Positions 9,452 to 19,300 of a stretch of 64,000 nucleotides of DNA are shown here, in pieces. This DNA is from CAYYMH01 sp964472785 (GTDB lineage Bacteria > Zhuqueibacterota > Zhuqueibacteria > Thermofontimicrobiales > Thermofontimicrobiaceae): NCBI GenBank assembly GCA_964472785.1, contig CAYYMH010000010.1:51331-115330 (forward strand). The letters run 5' to 3'. The number at the start of each line of letters is the position of its first letter. Positions within the stretch are counted from its first letter, which is position 1. Position numbers and translations under genes: made by a program. The notes under the pieces are model-generated. The model made no database searches. It was not told the DNA's origin and saw only the letters and a list, made by a program, of their open reading frames with translations.

Positions 9452-9551
9452 NNNNNNNNNNNNNNNNNNNNNNNNNNNNNNNNNNNNNNNNNNNNNNNNN
9501 NNNNNNNNNNNNNNNNNNNNNNNNNNNNNNNNNNNNNNNNNNNNNNNNNNN
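9452..9551. other. Assembly gap of 100 N
   Basis: One hundred N separate two contigs. The last eight known bases on the left (ATGTTCAA, 9444-9451) are identical to the first eight on the right (9552-9559), so the true gap may be zero, or an overlap that was not merged. Any linkage between the purine operon and the sugar locus depends on this join. Confidence 0.98.
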
Positions 9552-9602
9552 ATGTTCAATTTTGACAATAATCAAAAAAAGTTACTTTGTTGTATTTTTT
9601 AC

Positions 9603-9631
9603 TTGACAAAGCCATAATTTCTTGTTATATT
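9603..9631 (+). promoter_or_regulatory. Sigma-70 promoter of the LacI-type regulator gene
   Basis: A perfect -35 box TTGACA (9603-9608) is followed by 17 bases and a -10 box TATATT (9626-9631). The leader to the regulator ATG at 9777 would be about 140 bases. The -10 box lies inside the left operator, so repressor binding would block the polymerase directly. Confidence 0.75.
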
Positions 9632-9645
9632 AAAACGTTTTAATA
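9628..9645. promoter_or_regulatory. LacI-family operator 1 (18-bp perfect palindrome)
   Basis: TATTAAAACGTTTTAATA is a perfect palindrome centred on the CG step typical of LacI/GalR/CcpA sites (AAACGTTT core). It overlaps the -10 box and the expected transcription start, which suggests autorepression by the regulator encoded downstream. Confidence 0.75.
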
Positions 9646-9750
9646 CTCTGAAAGACGATTTAATTTTTATTAATTGCTCATAATCTATTGTTATTTAACA
9701 TTATTAAAGTTAGTTTAATTGATTCGCTTAATACCTAATTAAATAAATAT

Positions 9751-9766
9751 ATCGAAACGTTTCGAT
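9751..9766. promoter_or_regulatory. LacI-family operator 2 (16-bp perfect palindrome)
   Basis: ATCGAAACGTTTCGAT is a second perfect palindrome with the same AAACGTTT core, ending 10 bp before the regulator ATG. With operator 1, whose centre is about 122 bp upstream, it could form a repression loop or roadblock. Confidence 0.7.
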
Positions 9767-9776
9767 TGAATTAGTT

Positions 9777-10781
9777 ATGTCTCCCACAATCAAAGATGTA
9801 GCAAAAAAAGCGAATGTCTCTGTATCTACCGTGTCTCTGGTGGTGAATAAGAAAAAAGGAATCTCCGAAAAAACCAAGATACGAGTTCTTCAAGCGATTG
9901 ACGAATTAAACTATCACCCACACCATATCGCCAGAGGATTAGCCTCACAGAAAAATGGGAATATCGGATTTGTACTTTCTGATTTTCATTTCTCCCGAGC
10001 AGAACCGTTTTATACTAAAATCTTTTTAGGTTCCGAGTTTGAAGCCCGTGCTCACAATTATTATATATTGCTCACAACAATAGAAAATAATTTTACAAAA
10101 GATAGCATCCCCCGCTTTTTATTAGAAAAAAATGTCGATGGGGTCATTTTGGCCGGTAAAGTGCCAAACGGTCTGATTGAATACATAAATCAATATGATT
10201 TACCAATTATATTTATTGATTATTTACCCTCAAAAGGAAAGCCTTTTGCCGTGTTAATCGACAATGTAGATGGCGCTGTAAAAGCAATGAAGCACTTAAT
10301 GAGCAAAGGGCATCAGAAAATTGCGTTCATTGGCGGTGATATTTATCATCCAAGTATTCGCTCGCGACTTGAAGGTTATCAAAAAGCATTGACTGAAGCG
10401 AATATCCCTATTAATGATCAGTTAATTATCAGCTACGAACCGGACACTACTGCTGTTGACGGGTATAATGCTGCAAAGAAATTATTTGATAAAGAGGCAG
10501 AATTCACCGCAATTTTTTCAGCGAATGATGCGATGGCATTCGGATGTTTACGTTTCTTAAAAGAGAAGAAAATTGCTGTTCCGGATGATATTGCTCTGGT
10601 CGGATTTGATGATGTGGAAATGGCTTCACAAGCTGAACCTAAATTGACGACCATCCGGGTCGATAAAGAAGATATCGGAGCAATCGCGGTTAAAAATATG
10701 GTGGAGATGATATCCAACGGCCGAAAAATTTGCGGCAACATATTAGCACCCGTTGAATTAGTTGTGAGAAAGTCAACCTAA
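9777..10781 (+). CDS. LacI/GalR-family transcriptional regulator
   Basis: The 334-residue protein has the N-terminal helix-turn-helix and hinge of the LacI family (TIKDVAKKANVSVSTVSLVV, then HPHHIARGLASQ near residue 50). A periplasmic-binding-protein-like sugar-sensing domain with the usual IGFVLSD, GVILAG and IAFIGG strands and a VGFDDVEMA motif near the C-terminus follows. It lies at the head of the carbohydrate locus and is preceded by two palindromes of the type it should bind, so it most likely represses itself and perhaps the downstream genes until a sugar effector binds. A half-operator-like TAAAACGTTA overlaps its 3' end at 10778-10787, just before the next transcription unit. The effector is unknown. 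Confidence 0.93.
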   Translation: MSPTIKDVAKKANVSVSTVSLVVNKKKGISEKTKIRVLQAIDELNYHPHHIARGLASQKNGNIGFVLSDFHFSRAEPFYTKIFLGSEFEARAHNYYILLTTIENNFTKDSIPRFLLEKNVDGVILAGKVPNGLIEYINQYDLPIIFIDYLPSKGKPFAVLIDNVDGAVKAMKHLMSKGHQKIAFIGGDIYHPSIRSRLEGYQKALTEANIPINDQLIISYEPDTTAVDGYNAAKKLFDKEAEFTAIFSANDAMAFGCLRFLKEKKIAVPDDIALVGFDDVEMASQAEPKLTTIRVDKEDIGAIAVKNMVEMISNGRKICGNILAPVELVVRKST

Positions 10782-10823
10782 AACGTTATTTTTCATAAAT
10801 GGTAAAAACATAGAACAAATTTG

Positions 10824-10833
10824 AAGGAGGTGA
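10824..10833 (+). promoter_or_regulatory. Orphan full-length Shine-Dalgarno sequence in a leader
   Basis: AAGGAGGTGA is fully complementary to the 3' end of 16S rRNA, but no start codon stands at a usable distance. The only ATG (10833) starts 2 bases after GGAGG and would give an 8-codon frame. The next real gene starts 80 bp downstream with its own ribosome site. A leader-stabilising ribosome-binding site or a vestigial leader peptide are possible readings. Confidence 0.45.
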
Positions 10834-10880
10834 TGAACAACGTCAATCAATATTCCTAATTCCGTGTTATTTTTAATTAA

Positions 10881-10900
10881 TTGGTTAATCTACTAACCAA
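10881..10900 (+). promoter_or_regulatory. Leader hairpin directly before a ribosome-binding site
   Basis: TTGGTTA and TAACCAA form a perfect 7-bp stem around a 6-base loop. The stem ends exactly where the GGGAGG ribosome site of the exported jelly-roll protein begins (10901), so the hairpin may influence translation or RNA stability of a highly expressed surface protein. Confidence 0.45.
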
Positions 10901-10913
10901 GGGAGGATTTGTT

Positions 10914-13448
10914 ATGAAATCTTTGCTTCGATTTTTTTATCTCACCGCATTTTTAGTATCAATTTTTACCCTCTTATTTTTATCGACAATAACCGCGCAA
11001 GAAACTAATCTTTTAGTCAACGGCGATTTAGAGACGGTCGCGCCGAACTTCTGGAACAAGGTTAATGAAGGTGGCGGTGGCAGCACGCTGACTTGGGACA
11101 TGGAAAACGGTTACAACAGCATGCGTTCTTTAAAAATTGAAAAGCCGAACACCTGTAATGATGTCGTTGGCTGGAAGAGCGTGGACAATGCTCATCTTTA
11201 CTGGAACAGCGCCAAAGCAGACCGGCTTTACAATTTAAGTTTCTGGGCAAAAGCGGAAGGTGTTAACACCAATCCGGCAACAGACGATGAAAAAATTGGT
11301 GTGTTGTTTCAGTTTTTTGCTGGTGGTACTTTGTTAGGCGAACAATTTGTCACGATTGATCAGACTACAGCTGCTTCAGATTGGGCCGAATACACGGACG
11401 GATTGTTGATTCCGGCAGGCACTGATCCGGATGAAATGTACATGACCGTTCATTTTGGCAAAGATGCAACCGGTACGGTCTGGTTTGATAACGTCGGTTG
11501 TGGTACCGATCCGTGGGCAATGGGACCTTTCAACGGCAATTTTGAAACACCGACTGGCTGGCTGGAATGGCATGCGACCATTGATGGTGTTCCGCAGGCA
11601 TTTTCCAACACAGTTAACGACACAACTTACAGCGGAGACTGGTCAGTTCTGCTGCATGAATGGGACGACAATGATGATGAAATGGTATTTTATTCAGAGC
11701 CGACTGCTGCTGAGCCCAATACCTGGTATAAGATCAGTGTGATGGCAAAAACAGACAGTGTCAATACGGACGAAAGTTATCTGCCTTCCAATATTACACC
11801 GGATCGTGATAACAACCGTTTAGGCATGTGCTTTTTCTATCACAAAGCGCCGATTGATAAAAGTTTCGATTTGACCGGCGGTGATCAGTTCTACTATTTC
11901 GATCAGCGAACCGAAGCCAGCGATGGCTGGGTGGAATATTCGGTTATTTCAAAATCTCCGGAAGATGCTGCCGGTGTTTCTGTGCGGGCGCGTTTCACGT
12001 CCTACTGTGTCGGTAAAGTCTGGTATGATAACTTCACTGTCGAAAAGGTAGAATTAGATGATGAGATTTTAGTCAACGGCGATTTAGAGACGGTCGCACC
12101 GAACTTCTGGAACAAGGTTAATGAAGGTGGTGGCGGCAGCACGTTGACCTGGGACATGGAAAATGGTCACAACAGCATGCGTTCTTTAAAAATTGAAAAG
12201 CCGAACACCTGTAATGATGTCGTTGGCTGGAAGAGCGTGGACAATGCTCATCTTTACTGGAACAGCGCCAAAGCAGACCGGCTTTACAATTTAAGTTTCT
12301 GGGCAAAAGCGGAAGGTGTTAACACCAATCCGGCAACAGACGATGAAAAAATTGGTGTGTTGTTTCAGTTTTTTGCTGGTGGTACTTTGTTAGGCGAACA
12401 ATTTGTCACGATTGATCAGACTACAGCTGCTTCAGATTGGGCCGAATACACGGACGGATTGTTGATTCCGGCAGGCACTGATCCGGATGAAATGTACATG
12501 ACCGTTCATTTTGGCAAAGATGCAACCGGTACGGTCTGGTTTGATAACGTCGGTTGTGGTACCGATCCGTGGGCAATGGGACCTTTCAACGGCAATTTTG
12601 AAACACCGACTGGCTGGCTGGAATGGCATGCGACCATTGATGGTGTTCCGCAGGCATTTTCCAACACAGTTAACGACACAACTTACAGCGGAGACTGGTC
12701 AGTTCTGCTGCATGAATGGGACGACAATGATGATGAAATGGTATTTTATTCAGAGCCGACTGCTGCTGAGCCCAATACCTGGTATAAGATCAGTGTGATG
12801 GCAAAAACAGACAGTGTCAATACGGACGAAAGTTATCTGCCTTCCAATATTACACCGGATCGTGATAACAACCGTTTAGGCATGTGCTTTTTCTATCACA
12901 AAGCGCCGATTGATAAAAGTTTCGATTTGACCGGCGGTGATCAGTTCTACTATTTCGATCAGCGAACCGAAGCCAGCGATGGCTGGGTGGAATATTCGGT
13001 TATTTCAAAATCTCCGGAAGATGCTGCCGGTGTTTCTGTGCGGGCGCGTTTCACGTCCTACTGTGTCGGTAAAGTCTGGTATGATGACTTCTCGGTTAAA
13101 AAAGCCAGTATTCAGGAAGTACCGTCTGGTGTTTTTGACCCTGATAATTATGCCAGATTTAAAGTACCGCAGGAATTTGAATTATCGAAAAATTATCCCA
13201 ATCCATTTAATCCAACCACTACAATTGAATATGTAGTACCGACTGACAGTGACATTCAAATCGAAATTTACAATGTCATGGGTCAAAAAGTACGCACATT
13301 ATTTGATGGATTCCGCAACGCCGGTTCTCATCGCATCGAATGGGATGCACTTGATGATTCAGGAAGCAGACTAAGTTCAGGTGTCTATTTGATTACGTTG
13401 AGAAGTGGTAGTTTTGTGACGGCAAAACGGATCACGTTATTGAAATAG
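10914..13448 (+). CDS. Exported protein with four CBM4/9-like jelly-roll modules and C-terminal sorting domain
   Basis: The 844-residue protein starts at ATG 10914 (GGGAGG seven bases upstream) with a signal peptide ending near TITAQ. It then has two almost identical 342-residue blocks. Each block holds two jelly-roll modules resembling carbohydrate-binding modules: the N-terminal NGDLETVAPNFW type ending in VWFDNVG, and the NGNFETPTGWLEW type ending in KVWYDNF. The C-terminus has the LSKNYPNPFNPTTTIEY motif and ends KRITLLK, the FlgD-Ig-like domain used as a type IX-like sorting signal. No catalytic domain is visible, so it is most likely a surface glycan-binding protein. It precedes the TonB receptor, in a position where a surface binding protein would be expected. 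Confidence 0.82.
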   Translation: MKSLLRFFYLTAFLVSIFTLLFLSTITAQETNLLVNGDLETVAPNFWNKVNEGGGGSTLTWDMENGYNSMRSLKIEKPNTCNDVVGWKSVDNAHLYWNSAKADRLYNLSFWAKAEGVNTNPATDDEKIGVLFQFFAGGTLLGEQFVTIDQTTAASDWAEYTDGLLIPAGTDPDEMYMTVHFGKDATGTVWFDNVGCGTDPWAMGPFNGNFETPTGWLEWHATIDGVPQAFSNTVNDTTYSGDWSVLLHEWDDNDDEMVFYSEPTAAEPNTWYKISVMAKTDSVNTDESYLPSNITPDRDNNRLGMCFFYHKAPIDKSFDLTGGDQFYYFDQRTEASDGWVEYSVISKSPEDAAGVSVRARFTSYCVGKVWYDNFTVEKVELDDEILVNGDLETVAPNFWNKVNEGGGGSTLTWDMENGHNSMRSLKIEKPNTCNDVVGWKSVDNAHLYWNSAKADRLYNLSFWAKAEGVNTNPATDDEKIGVLFQFFAGGTLLGEQFVTIDQTTAASDWAEYTDGLLIPAGTDPDEMYMTVHFGKDATGTVWFDNVGCGTDPWAMGPFNGNFETPTGWLEWHATIDGVPQAFSNTVNDTTYSGDWSVLLHEWDDNDDEMVFYSEPTAAEPNTWYKISVMAKTDSVNTDESYLPSNITPDRDNNRLGMCFFYHKAPIDKSFDLTGGDQFYYFDQRTEASDGWVEYSVISKSPEDAAGVSVRARFTSYCVGKVWYDDFSVKKASIQEVPSGVFDPDNYARFKVPQEFELSKNYPNPFNPTTTIEYVVPTDSDIQIEIYNVMGQKVRTLFDGFRNAGSHRIEWDALDDSGSRLSSGVYLITLRSGSFVTAKRITLLK
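11011..12035 (+). repeat. Tandem intragenic duplication, copy 1 (1025 bp)
   Basis: This block is repeated 1056 bp downstream within the same gene. I see fewer than ten base differences, nearly all in the first 170 bases and at the last few positions, and the interior looks identical. The duplication is therefore recent or kept alike by gene conversion. Confidence 0.95.
12067..13091 (+). repeat. Tandem intragenic duplication, copy 2 (1025 bp)
   Basis: This is the second copy of the block at 11011-12035, separated from it by a 31-bp linker and offset by 1056 bp, so the reading frame is kept (352 codons). Short-read assemblies may misjudge the number of copies. Confidence 0.95.
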
Positions 13449-13502
13449 TTTTCGAATTTCTATTGGATTCATAATGGTTGTGTTATAGGGTAGTTATTAA
13501 AA

Positions 13503-13538
13503 ATATGGCACCAGGTTTTTTATAGCTTGGTGTCATAT
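13503..13538 (+). terminator. Imperfect stem-loop between the jelly-roll gene and the TonB receptor
   Basis: ATATGGCACCAG pairs with CTTGGTGTCATAT apart from a wobble and a mismatch, across a T-rich loop, 55 bp after the stop. No T-run follows, so it may attenuate rather than end transcription, letting the abundant upstream product outnumber the receptor. Confidence 0.4.
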
Positions 13539-13585
13539 TATTCAAAATTTCATTTTTCAATTTAAATTAATGAAAGGGACGACGA

Positions 13586-16288
13586 ATGAGACCCTTTAAA
13601 ATAATTCACTATCCTGTCATACTTACATTAATTCTATTCATATTTCCCATTTTTCTGTTCGCAGGGACGACCGGTAAATTGACGGGAAAAGTTATTGATA
13701 AAGAAAGTGGGGAAGGTTTGCCCGGTGTCAATGTGATTATCGAGGGCACACAACTCGGAGCAGCAACCGATCTGGATGGAAATTACATCATCCTCATGAT
13801 CCCACCAGGTGTGTACACAGTCCGAGCCGAAATGATGGGATATCAAACGATACGCTACGAAAATGTCAGAATATCCATCGACAAAACAACCACTCGAAAT
13901 TTTGAACTGGAAACCAAAGTGTTAGATATGGGTGAAGAAGTGACTATCGTTGCAGAACGCCCACTCGTTCAAATGGATTTGACATCCTCTGAATCTGTGA
14001 TCGGCTCTGAGACGATATCCAAACTTCCGGTGGATCATTTTGAGGATGTAGTAAATCTGCAGGCTGGTGTCGTTGACGGCCATTTTCGCGGCGGACGATC
14101 AGGTGAAGTGATGTACATGATTAACGGTATACCGGTGAATGATTCCTATTCCGGTTCTTATGCGTTTCAGGTAGAAAACAATGCCATTGCCGAGCTTGAG
14201 GTCATTAGCGGTACATTTAATGCGGAGTATGGACAGGCGATGTCCGGCATTGTGAATATAGTCACGAAAGAAGGAGGAGAAAATTATTCGGGTCAAATCA
14301 CGACCTATTTTGGTGACTATGTCAGTAATCACACCGATATTTTCTGGAACATCGACAAAATTAATCCGACATATAATTTTGAAGCGAGCCTCAGCGGCCC
14401 TGTTCCGTTTACAAAAAACAAACTAAATTTTTACATCACAGGCAGATGGCTTGATGAAGACGGATATATTTACGGAAAAAATGTGTTTCAACCATCAGAT
14501 CATTCTGATTTTTCAGCGTCAGATATGAATGAATGGATTGTCATGTCGCACGGGGAAACGTATAACTTTTCCGAAGCGCTTGCCAACCAGCTCATTGAAG
14601 ATGCAAAAGCTGTTCCGATGACACCGACGCAACGACTTTCCACTATGGCGAACTTCAGTTTCAAAATTACGGATTCCGATAAATTAAATTACGAATTGCT
14701 GATTCAGGATCAGATGCATCAGAACTACGATCACCGATTCCGACTCAATCCAAAGGGTGATTATAAAAGATATACCAATGGCTACAACCACAGCCTGATT
14801 TGGACGCGTATGATTAACGAGCGCACCTTTTTTACTTTAAAATTTAATAACTTTATCAATAATTACAATCAATACGTTTACGAAGATCCTTACGATCCAA
14901 GATACGTTTCGGTTCGCCGATTGCAGGACTCCGGTGCCAGTGCTTTTCTCACCGGCGGCATGCAAATGTGGAACTTCCAGCGAAGTACCAATACATCGCT
15001 GGGAAAATTTGAAATCACCAGTCAAATCACAAAAACACATCAGGTAAAATTTGGTGCGGAAGGCAAGCGACATAAATTATGGCTGCACGAATTCGAAGTT
15101 GTTCCGGATGGCGCACAGAGAATTAGTCCGGTGACTTCATTTAATAACAACACATATACGCATTACCCGCTTGAGATGTCGGGGTACCTGCAGGACAAAA
15201 TGGAATTTGAATACATGATCGTTAATGCAGGTCTCCGTTTTGATTATTTTGATCCGGATGGCAAAATACCTGAAGATTACAAAAATCCAAGCTCCTCCCC
15301 TCTCAAAGAAGCAGAACCGACAATGCAATTAAGTCCGCGACTGGGATTAGCGTATCCGATTACCAGCAAAGGTGTGATCCATGTTTCCTATGGTCATTTT
15401 TTCCAAACACCGAACTTTAATTACCTGTACGTGAATCCTGAGTTCGAATTATTTTTATTGCAAAGTACGGTTTCACCGCCTCCCAATAGCACGCTCAATA
15501 TTTTGGGAAACGCGGAACTGGAGCCTCAAAAAACGGTGATTTATGAATTTGGTTTACAACAGCAACTATCCGATGATTTTGCCCTGGACATCTCTGCATA
15601 TCGCAAAGATATCAGAAACCTGTTAAGCACACAGGTGCTTCAATTAAATACTGGCGGCTATTATTCACGCTACATTAATCGGGATTACGCGAATGTCAAA
15701 GGTGTCACTATCTCATTAGAGAAACGTCAAACTGAGGGGATCACTGGTGTCGGTGGTTCGATTGATTATACATTTCAGGTGGCGAAAGGCAATGCCTCTG
15801 ATCCCAACGATGCGTTTTTGAATGCACGAGGCGGCAAAGAAACTCTGAAACAGATGCGCCCACTGGACTGGGACAGAAGACATCAATTGAACGTTACTTT
15901 AACGATGGGTAAACCTGAAGATTATAATGTGAGTTTGATCGGACGACTTGCCACCGGATTTCCGTATACTTCTGTTTATGGTTCTGGTGCTTATATCGAG
16001 AACAATTCCCGAAGACCGTTAATCTATACATTTGATATGTATTTCACTAAAGATATCAAATTCAGCGGTTTGAATTTCTCTGCATTTATCAGAATTTACA
16101 ACTTGTTTGATCGTTTAAACGAACGAGCGGTGTTCCCGGATACCGGTCGCGCCGGATACTCATTGACGCCATTTCACCAGAGCTACTTGCATCCACGGGG
16201 AATTAACGATTTAGAGGATTATTTTGTTCGACCGGATTTTTATTCAGCACCGCGTGAAGTACAAATCGGTTTTTCAGTACCATTCTGA
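13586..16288 (+). CDS. TonB-dependent outer-membrane receptor with CarboxypepD_reg-like N-terminal domain
   Basis: The 900-residue protein has a signal peptide (about residues 1-27) and a carboxypeptidase-regulatory-like beta-sandwich at about 30-115, with the motif GLPGVNVIIEGTQLGAATD. A plug domain runs to about 240 (NAEYGQAMSGIVNIVTKEGG) and is followed by a long beta-barrel ending in an aromatic residue (GFSVPF). GAAAGGGACGACGA lies before the ATG. The architecture is the SusC-like type used to import glycan fragments, vitamins or siderophores. The neighbours encode glycan-binding proteins and sugar enzymes, so oligosaccharide uptake is inferred. No SusD homologue is recognisable; the following exported protein may take that role. 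Confidence 0.9.
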   Translation: MRPFKIIHYPVILTLILFIFPIFLFAGTTGKLTGKVIDKESGEGLPGVNVIIEGTQLGAATDLDGNYIILMIPPGVYTVRAEMMGYQTIRYENVRISIDKTTTRNFELETKVLDMGEEVTIVAERPLVQMDLTSSESVIGSETISKLPVDHFEDVVNLQAGVVDGHFRGGRSGEVMYMINGIPVNDSYSGSYAFQVENNAIAELEVISGTFNAEYGQAMSGIVNIVTKEGGENYSGQITTYFGDYVSNHTDIFWNIDKINPTYNFEASLSGPVPFTKNKLNFYITGRWLDEDGYIYGKNVFQPSDHSDFSASDMNEWIVMSHGETYNFSEALANQLIEDAKAVPMTPTQRLSTMANFSFKITDSDKLNYELLIQDQMHQNYDHRFRLNPKGDYKRYTNGYNHSLIWTRMINERTFFTLKFNNFINNYNQYVYEDPYDPRYVSVRRLQDSGASAFLTGGMQMWNFQRSTNTSLGKFEITSQITKTHQVKFGAEGKRHKLWLHEFEVVPDGAQRISPVTSFNNNTYTHYPLEMSGYLQDKMEFEYMIVNAGLRFDYFDPDGKIPEDYKNPSSSPLKEAEPTMQLSPRLGLAYPITSKGVIHVSYGHFFQTPNFNYLYVNPEFELFLLQSTVSPPPNSTLNILGNAELEPQKTVIYEFGLQQQLSDDFALDISAYRKDIRNLLSTQVLQLNTGGYYSRYINRDYANVKGVTISLEKRQTEGITGVGGSIDYTFQVAKGNASDPNDAFLNARGGKETLKQMRPLDWDRRHQLNVTLTMGKPEDYNVSLIGRLATGFPYTSVYGSGAYIENNSRRPLIYTFDMYFTKDIKFSGLNFSAFIRIYNLFDRLNERAVFPDTGRAGYSLTPFHQSYLHPRGINDLEDYFVRPDFYSAPREVQIGFSVPF

Positions 16289-16398
16289 TAATTTTAAATG
16301 GTTACAAGTTTAATTTTATGGCACTTAGTGAAATTAATTATATTTGGCGAAATAATCTATCCAACGAATTTGACATTAATTTTAAAAAAGGAAGAAAT

Positions 16399-19300
16399 AT
16401 GATGCCAAAATATTTAAATATAATGACCTTTATTCTCATTTTAGTTTTACCGATCAGCCTGTTGGGGCAAGCGGTACAGCAACGAGTACCCGACCCCAAC
16501 ACCGGTGATTTGAGTAAACTAAAATATGGAATCATGGATGGGAACCGCATCGCGACGTTGTTTAAAAATTGGGGCGAGATTGCCGAGCACCCCAATTCTC
16601 CGTCCTGCGAATGGCCCAAAGGAACAGGACACGAGTATCAGGACGGTGTTGCACTCATTGTGTCTGTTGAGACTCAGGACATCCATGGCAACACCATTCA
16701 TCCGATGGAAACCCAATATCGGGAATTCGTGGATGTGAATCCTGAAAACCCGAACGAGCTCTGGGGCTGGGCGCCTCTGCCCGGCTACAACAGTGAAGGA
16801 TCAGACTCACCGGCAATGAGCGACGATCCGAGCACCTGGCCCTTGCGCTGGCCTGATAAACCACCCTCCTGGGACGGATACTGGAACGGTTGGTTTGGCA
16901 AGGGCAAAATGCAGGCAGAGTTGGAAACCTATTTTGTTTTTGATGATGACCTGGACGAAGAATGGGATTTTTATCCTGACCCGACAGACTCCAGTCGTCG
17001 GGGTGTCGGAATAGAAGTTGCGGCTCGCTATTTCCAATGGGCGCAGGTTTTGGCACGTGATGCCCTTTTTGCCTTGTATTTTATTACCAATGAAGGCAAG
17101 ACCGATTACCAAAAAGTTTATTTTTCATTTTACACAGACTGGGGTCTCGGTGACTTGCCAGGCGAAGATATGGATAATATGGATGATGCTGGTTCTTACG
17201 ATTTAGAACTTGATATTGCATACGCCTGGGATTATGACAATACCGGTTTTCGAGGCTGGGAAGTTGGCTATGGTGGTTTTGCCTTTTTGGAAAGTCCGGG
17301 TATCACGTATGATGACCGGGACAATGACCGTGACGGATTGCTAAATGAGTCCCGCGTCAATGATGCCGGAGAATGGCTGGTTCAATATCCTTATGGCGTT
17401 TTTGATGTTGACGCATTCAAAAACTTTTACGGCAGAGAACCGAAACCGCATTGGTCAGGTGACGAAGATGGCGACTGGAAATCATATACTGATTTGAATG
17501 AGAATGGACAGTGGGATACTGGGGAGCCGCTGAACGACGATGTCGGACAAGATGGGTTAAGTCCTTACGATTCAGGTTACGACGGACCGGATGAAGGTGA
17601 AGGAGACGGCAAACCCACCTTGGGTGAAGGCAACTTGCCCGGTGAACCCAATTTCGGAAAAACGGACAAAGACGAATCTGATCAGATTGGTCTGACCGGG
17701 TTTGAAATTTTTAATGTCCATTATTATGAACTGACCAATGATGAACAAAACTGGGATGTGTTCAGCACTTCGCGTAATCCCGGCGAAGATCCGCCTGATC
17801 CGTTAGTTGGTGGCAATCTGGGCATGTTTTTCTCTTCCGGTCCTTTTCGCCTTGAGGCAGGCCAGACTGAAAATTATTCTATGGCACTATTATTTGCTGA
17901 TGGTCTGAATACACTGGCAAGAAGAAAAAATACGGTTCAGAGTATTTATAATAATGATTACCGGTTTGCTGTGGCTCCGGATAAACCAAATCTGACAGCC
18001 ACAGCCAGCGATGGCAAAGTGATTCTCCGTTGGGATGATTTGGCTGAGAATTCGTGGGATCCGTTTTTACAGGAATTTGATTTTGAGGGATATCAGATAT
18101 TGAGATCCACCGAAGCAAATTTCAGAGAAGCATTGAATATCACGAATGCGTATGGGGACGAATTTTATTATTTACCCATGGAACAAGCAGGAAAGATCGC
18201 ACAATTTGATAAAATAAATGAATATCAGGGATTACATCCGATCGACGAAGAGGGCATTAAGTTTAATCTGGGTGACAATACGGGTTTGAGGCATGTTTTT
18301 ATTGACACGACTGCGCAAAATGGCCAAACCTATTTTTATGCCGTTGTGTCCTACGATCACGGAAAAATCGACACGACGGAAAGCGGATTGGAAGGGCTCA
18401 GCCCGATGTGGTGCACCAGCCGCATCGAAACAGATATTGCCGGTAATCTGGTTCCGGATATTAATTGTGCTGTTGTAACGCCGAATTCTTTTGCTGCCGG
18501 ATATAAGCCACCTTCATTGGATAACTCAAAATACGACGGCAAGGGTATTCAACGAATCAGCGACGGTACCGGAAAAGTTGAGATTCATTTTGTTGAAGAC
18601 GATTCGATCAAAGACGGAACGACTTATGAAATCGCGTTCCGGGATACGGCAAAATTTCATAATGAAGGCGCTGTTTTCTTTACCATCTATGATTCGACAA
18701 CCGGGCAGGTCGTTTTACCGGAACAGCAAATTACAGAACACATCGAGACGCCATTGTTCAATGGAATTGTTGCCAATGTGTACAATGATCCATCTGTTAA
18801 AGTTGATTACAACAACTCGGGGTGGCTCACCGGTGAAACAACTTATAAAACAATCATCGATTTTGATCCGGCGTTTTCCAGTGAGCTTAATCCGTTATTA
18901 AACATTACTATCCCCTACCCTGCTGATTTTGAAATCACATTTTCGGATCAAGTGATCGACACGGCTGATAAAGGGCTGGGAACTTTTAAAGAAATTCCGA
19001 CAAAATTTTCTTTGTGGAATGTCACGGAAAATAAACCCGCACATTTCTTTTTTAGGGATGTTATTCCGGATTGCACACTAACGCCGGATACGACTGAATC
19101 CATTCTATTATTCGTTGAGAATCCAGATGTTCGGTATTTCAAGCTGAATTCCACGTGGCGGATCAGTTTTTTAACAGATACCTCACTGACTCAAATTCCA
19201 CCACAGCCGGGCGATGTTTACTATTTGGCAACAACCAAACCATTCAGAACCGGTGATGTTTTCCGGTTTACTGTGAATGGTGTAAAATTCGACAACCAGA

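Noticed and set aside
9397..9606. Frames running across the N gap
   Set aside because: They exist only because N codons are read through and show no protein family.
10833..10859. Eight-codon leader frame (MNNVNQYS) after the orphan Shine-Dalgarno sequence
   Set aside because: The ATG lies 2 bases from GGAGG, too close for normal initiation, and no attenuator structure or codon bias supports a leader peptide.
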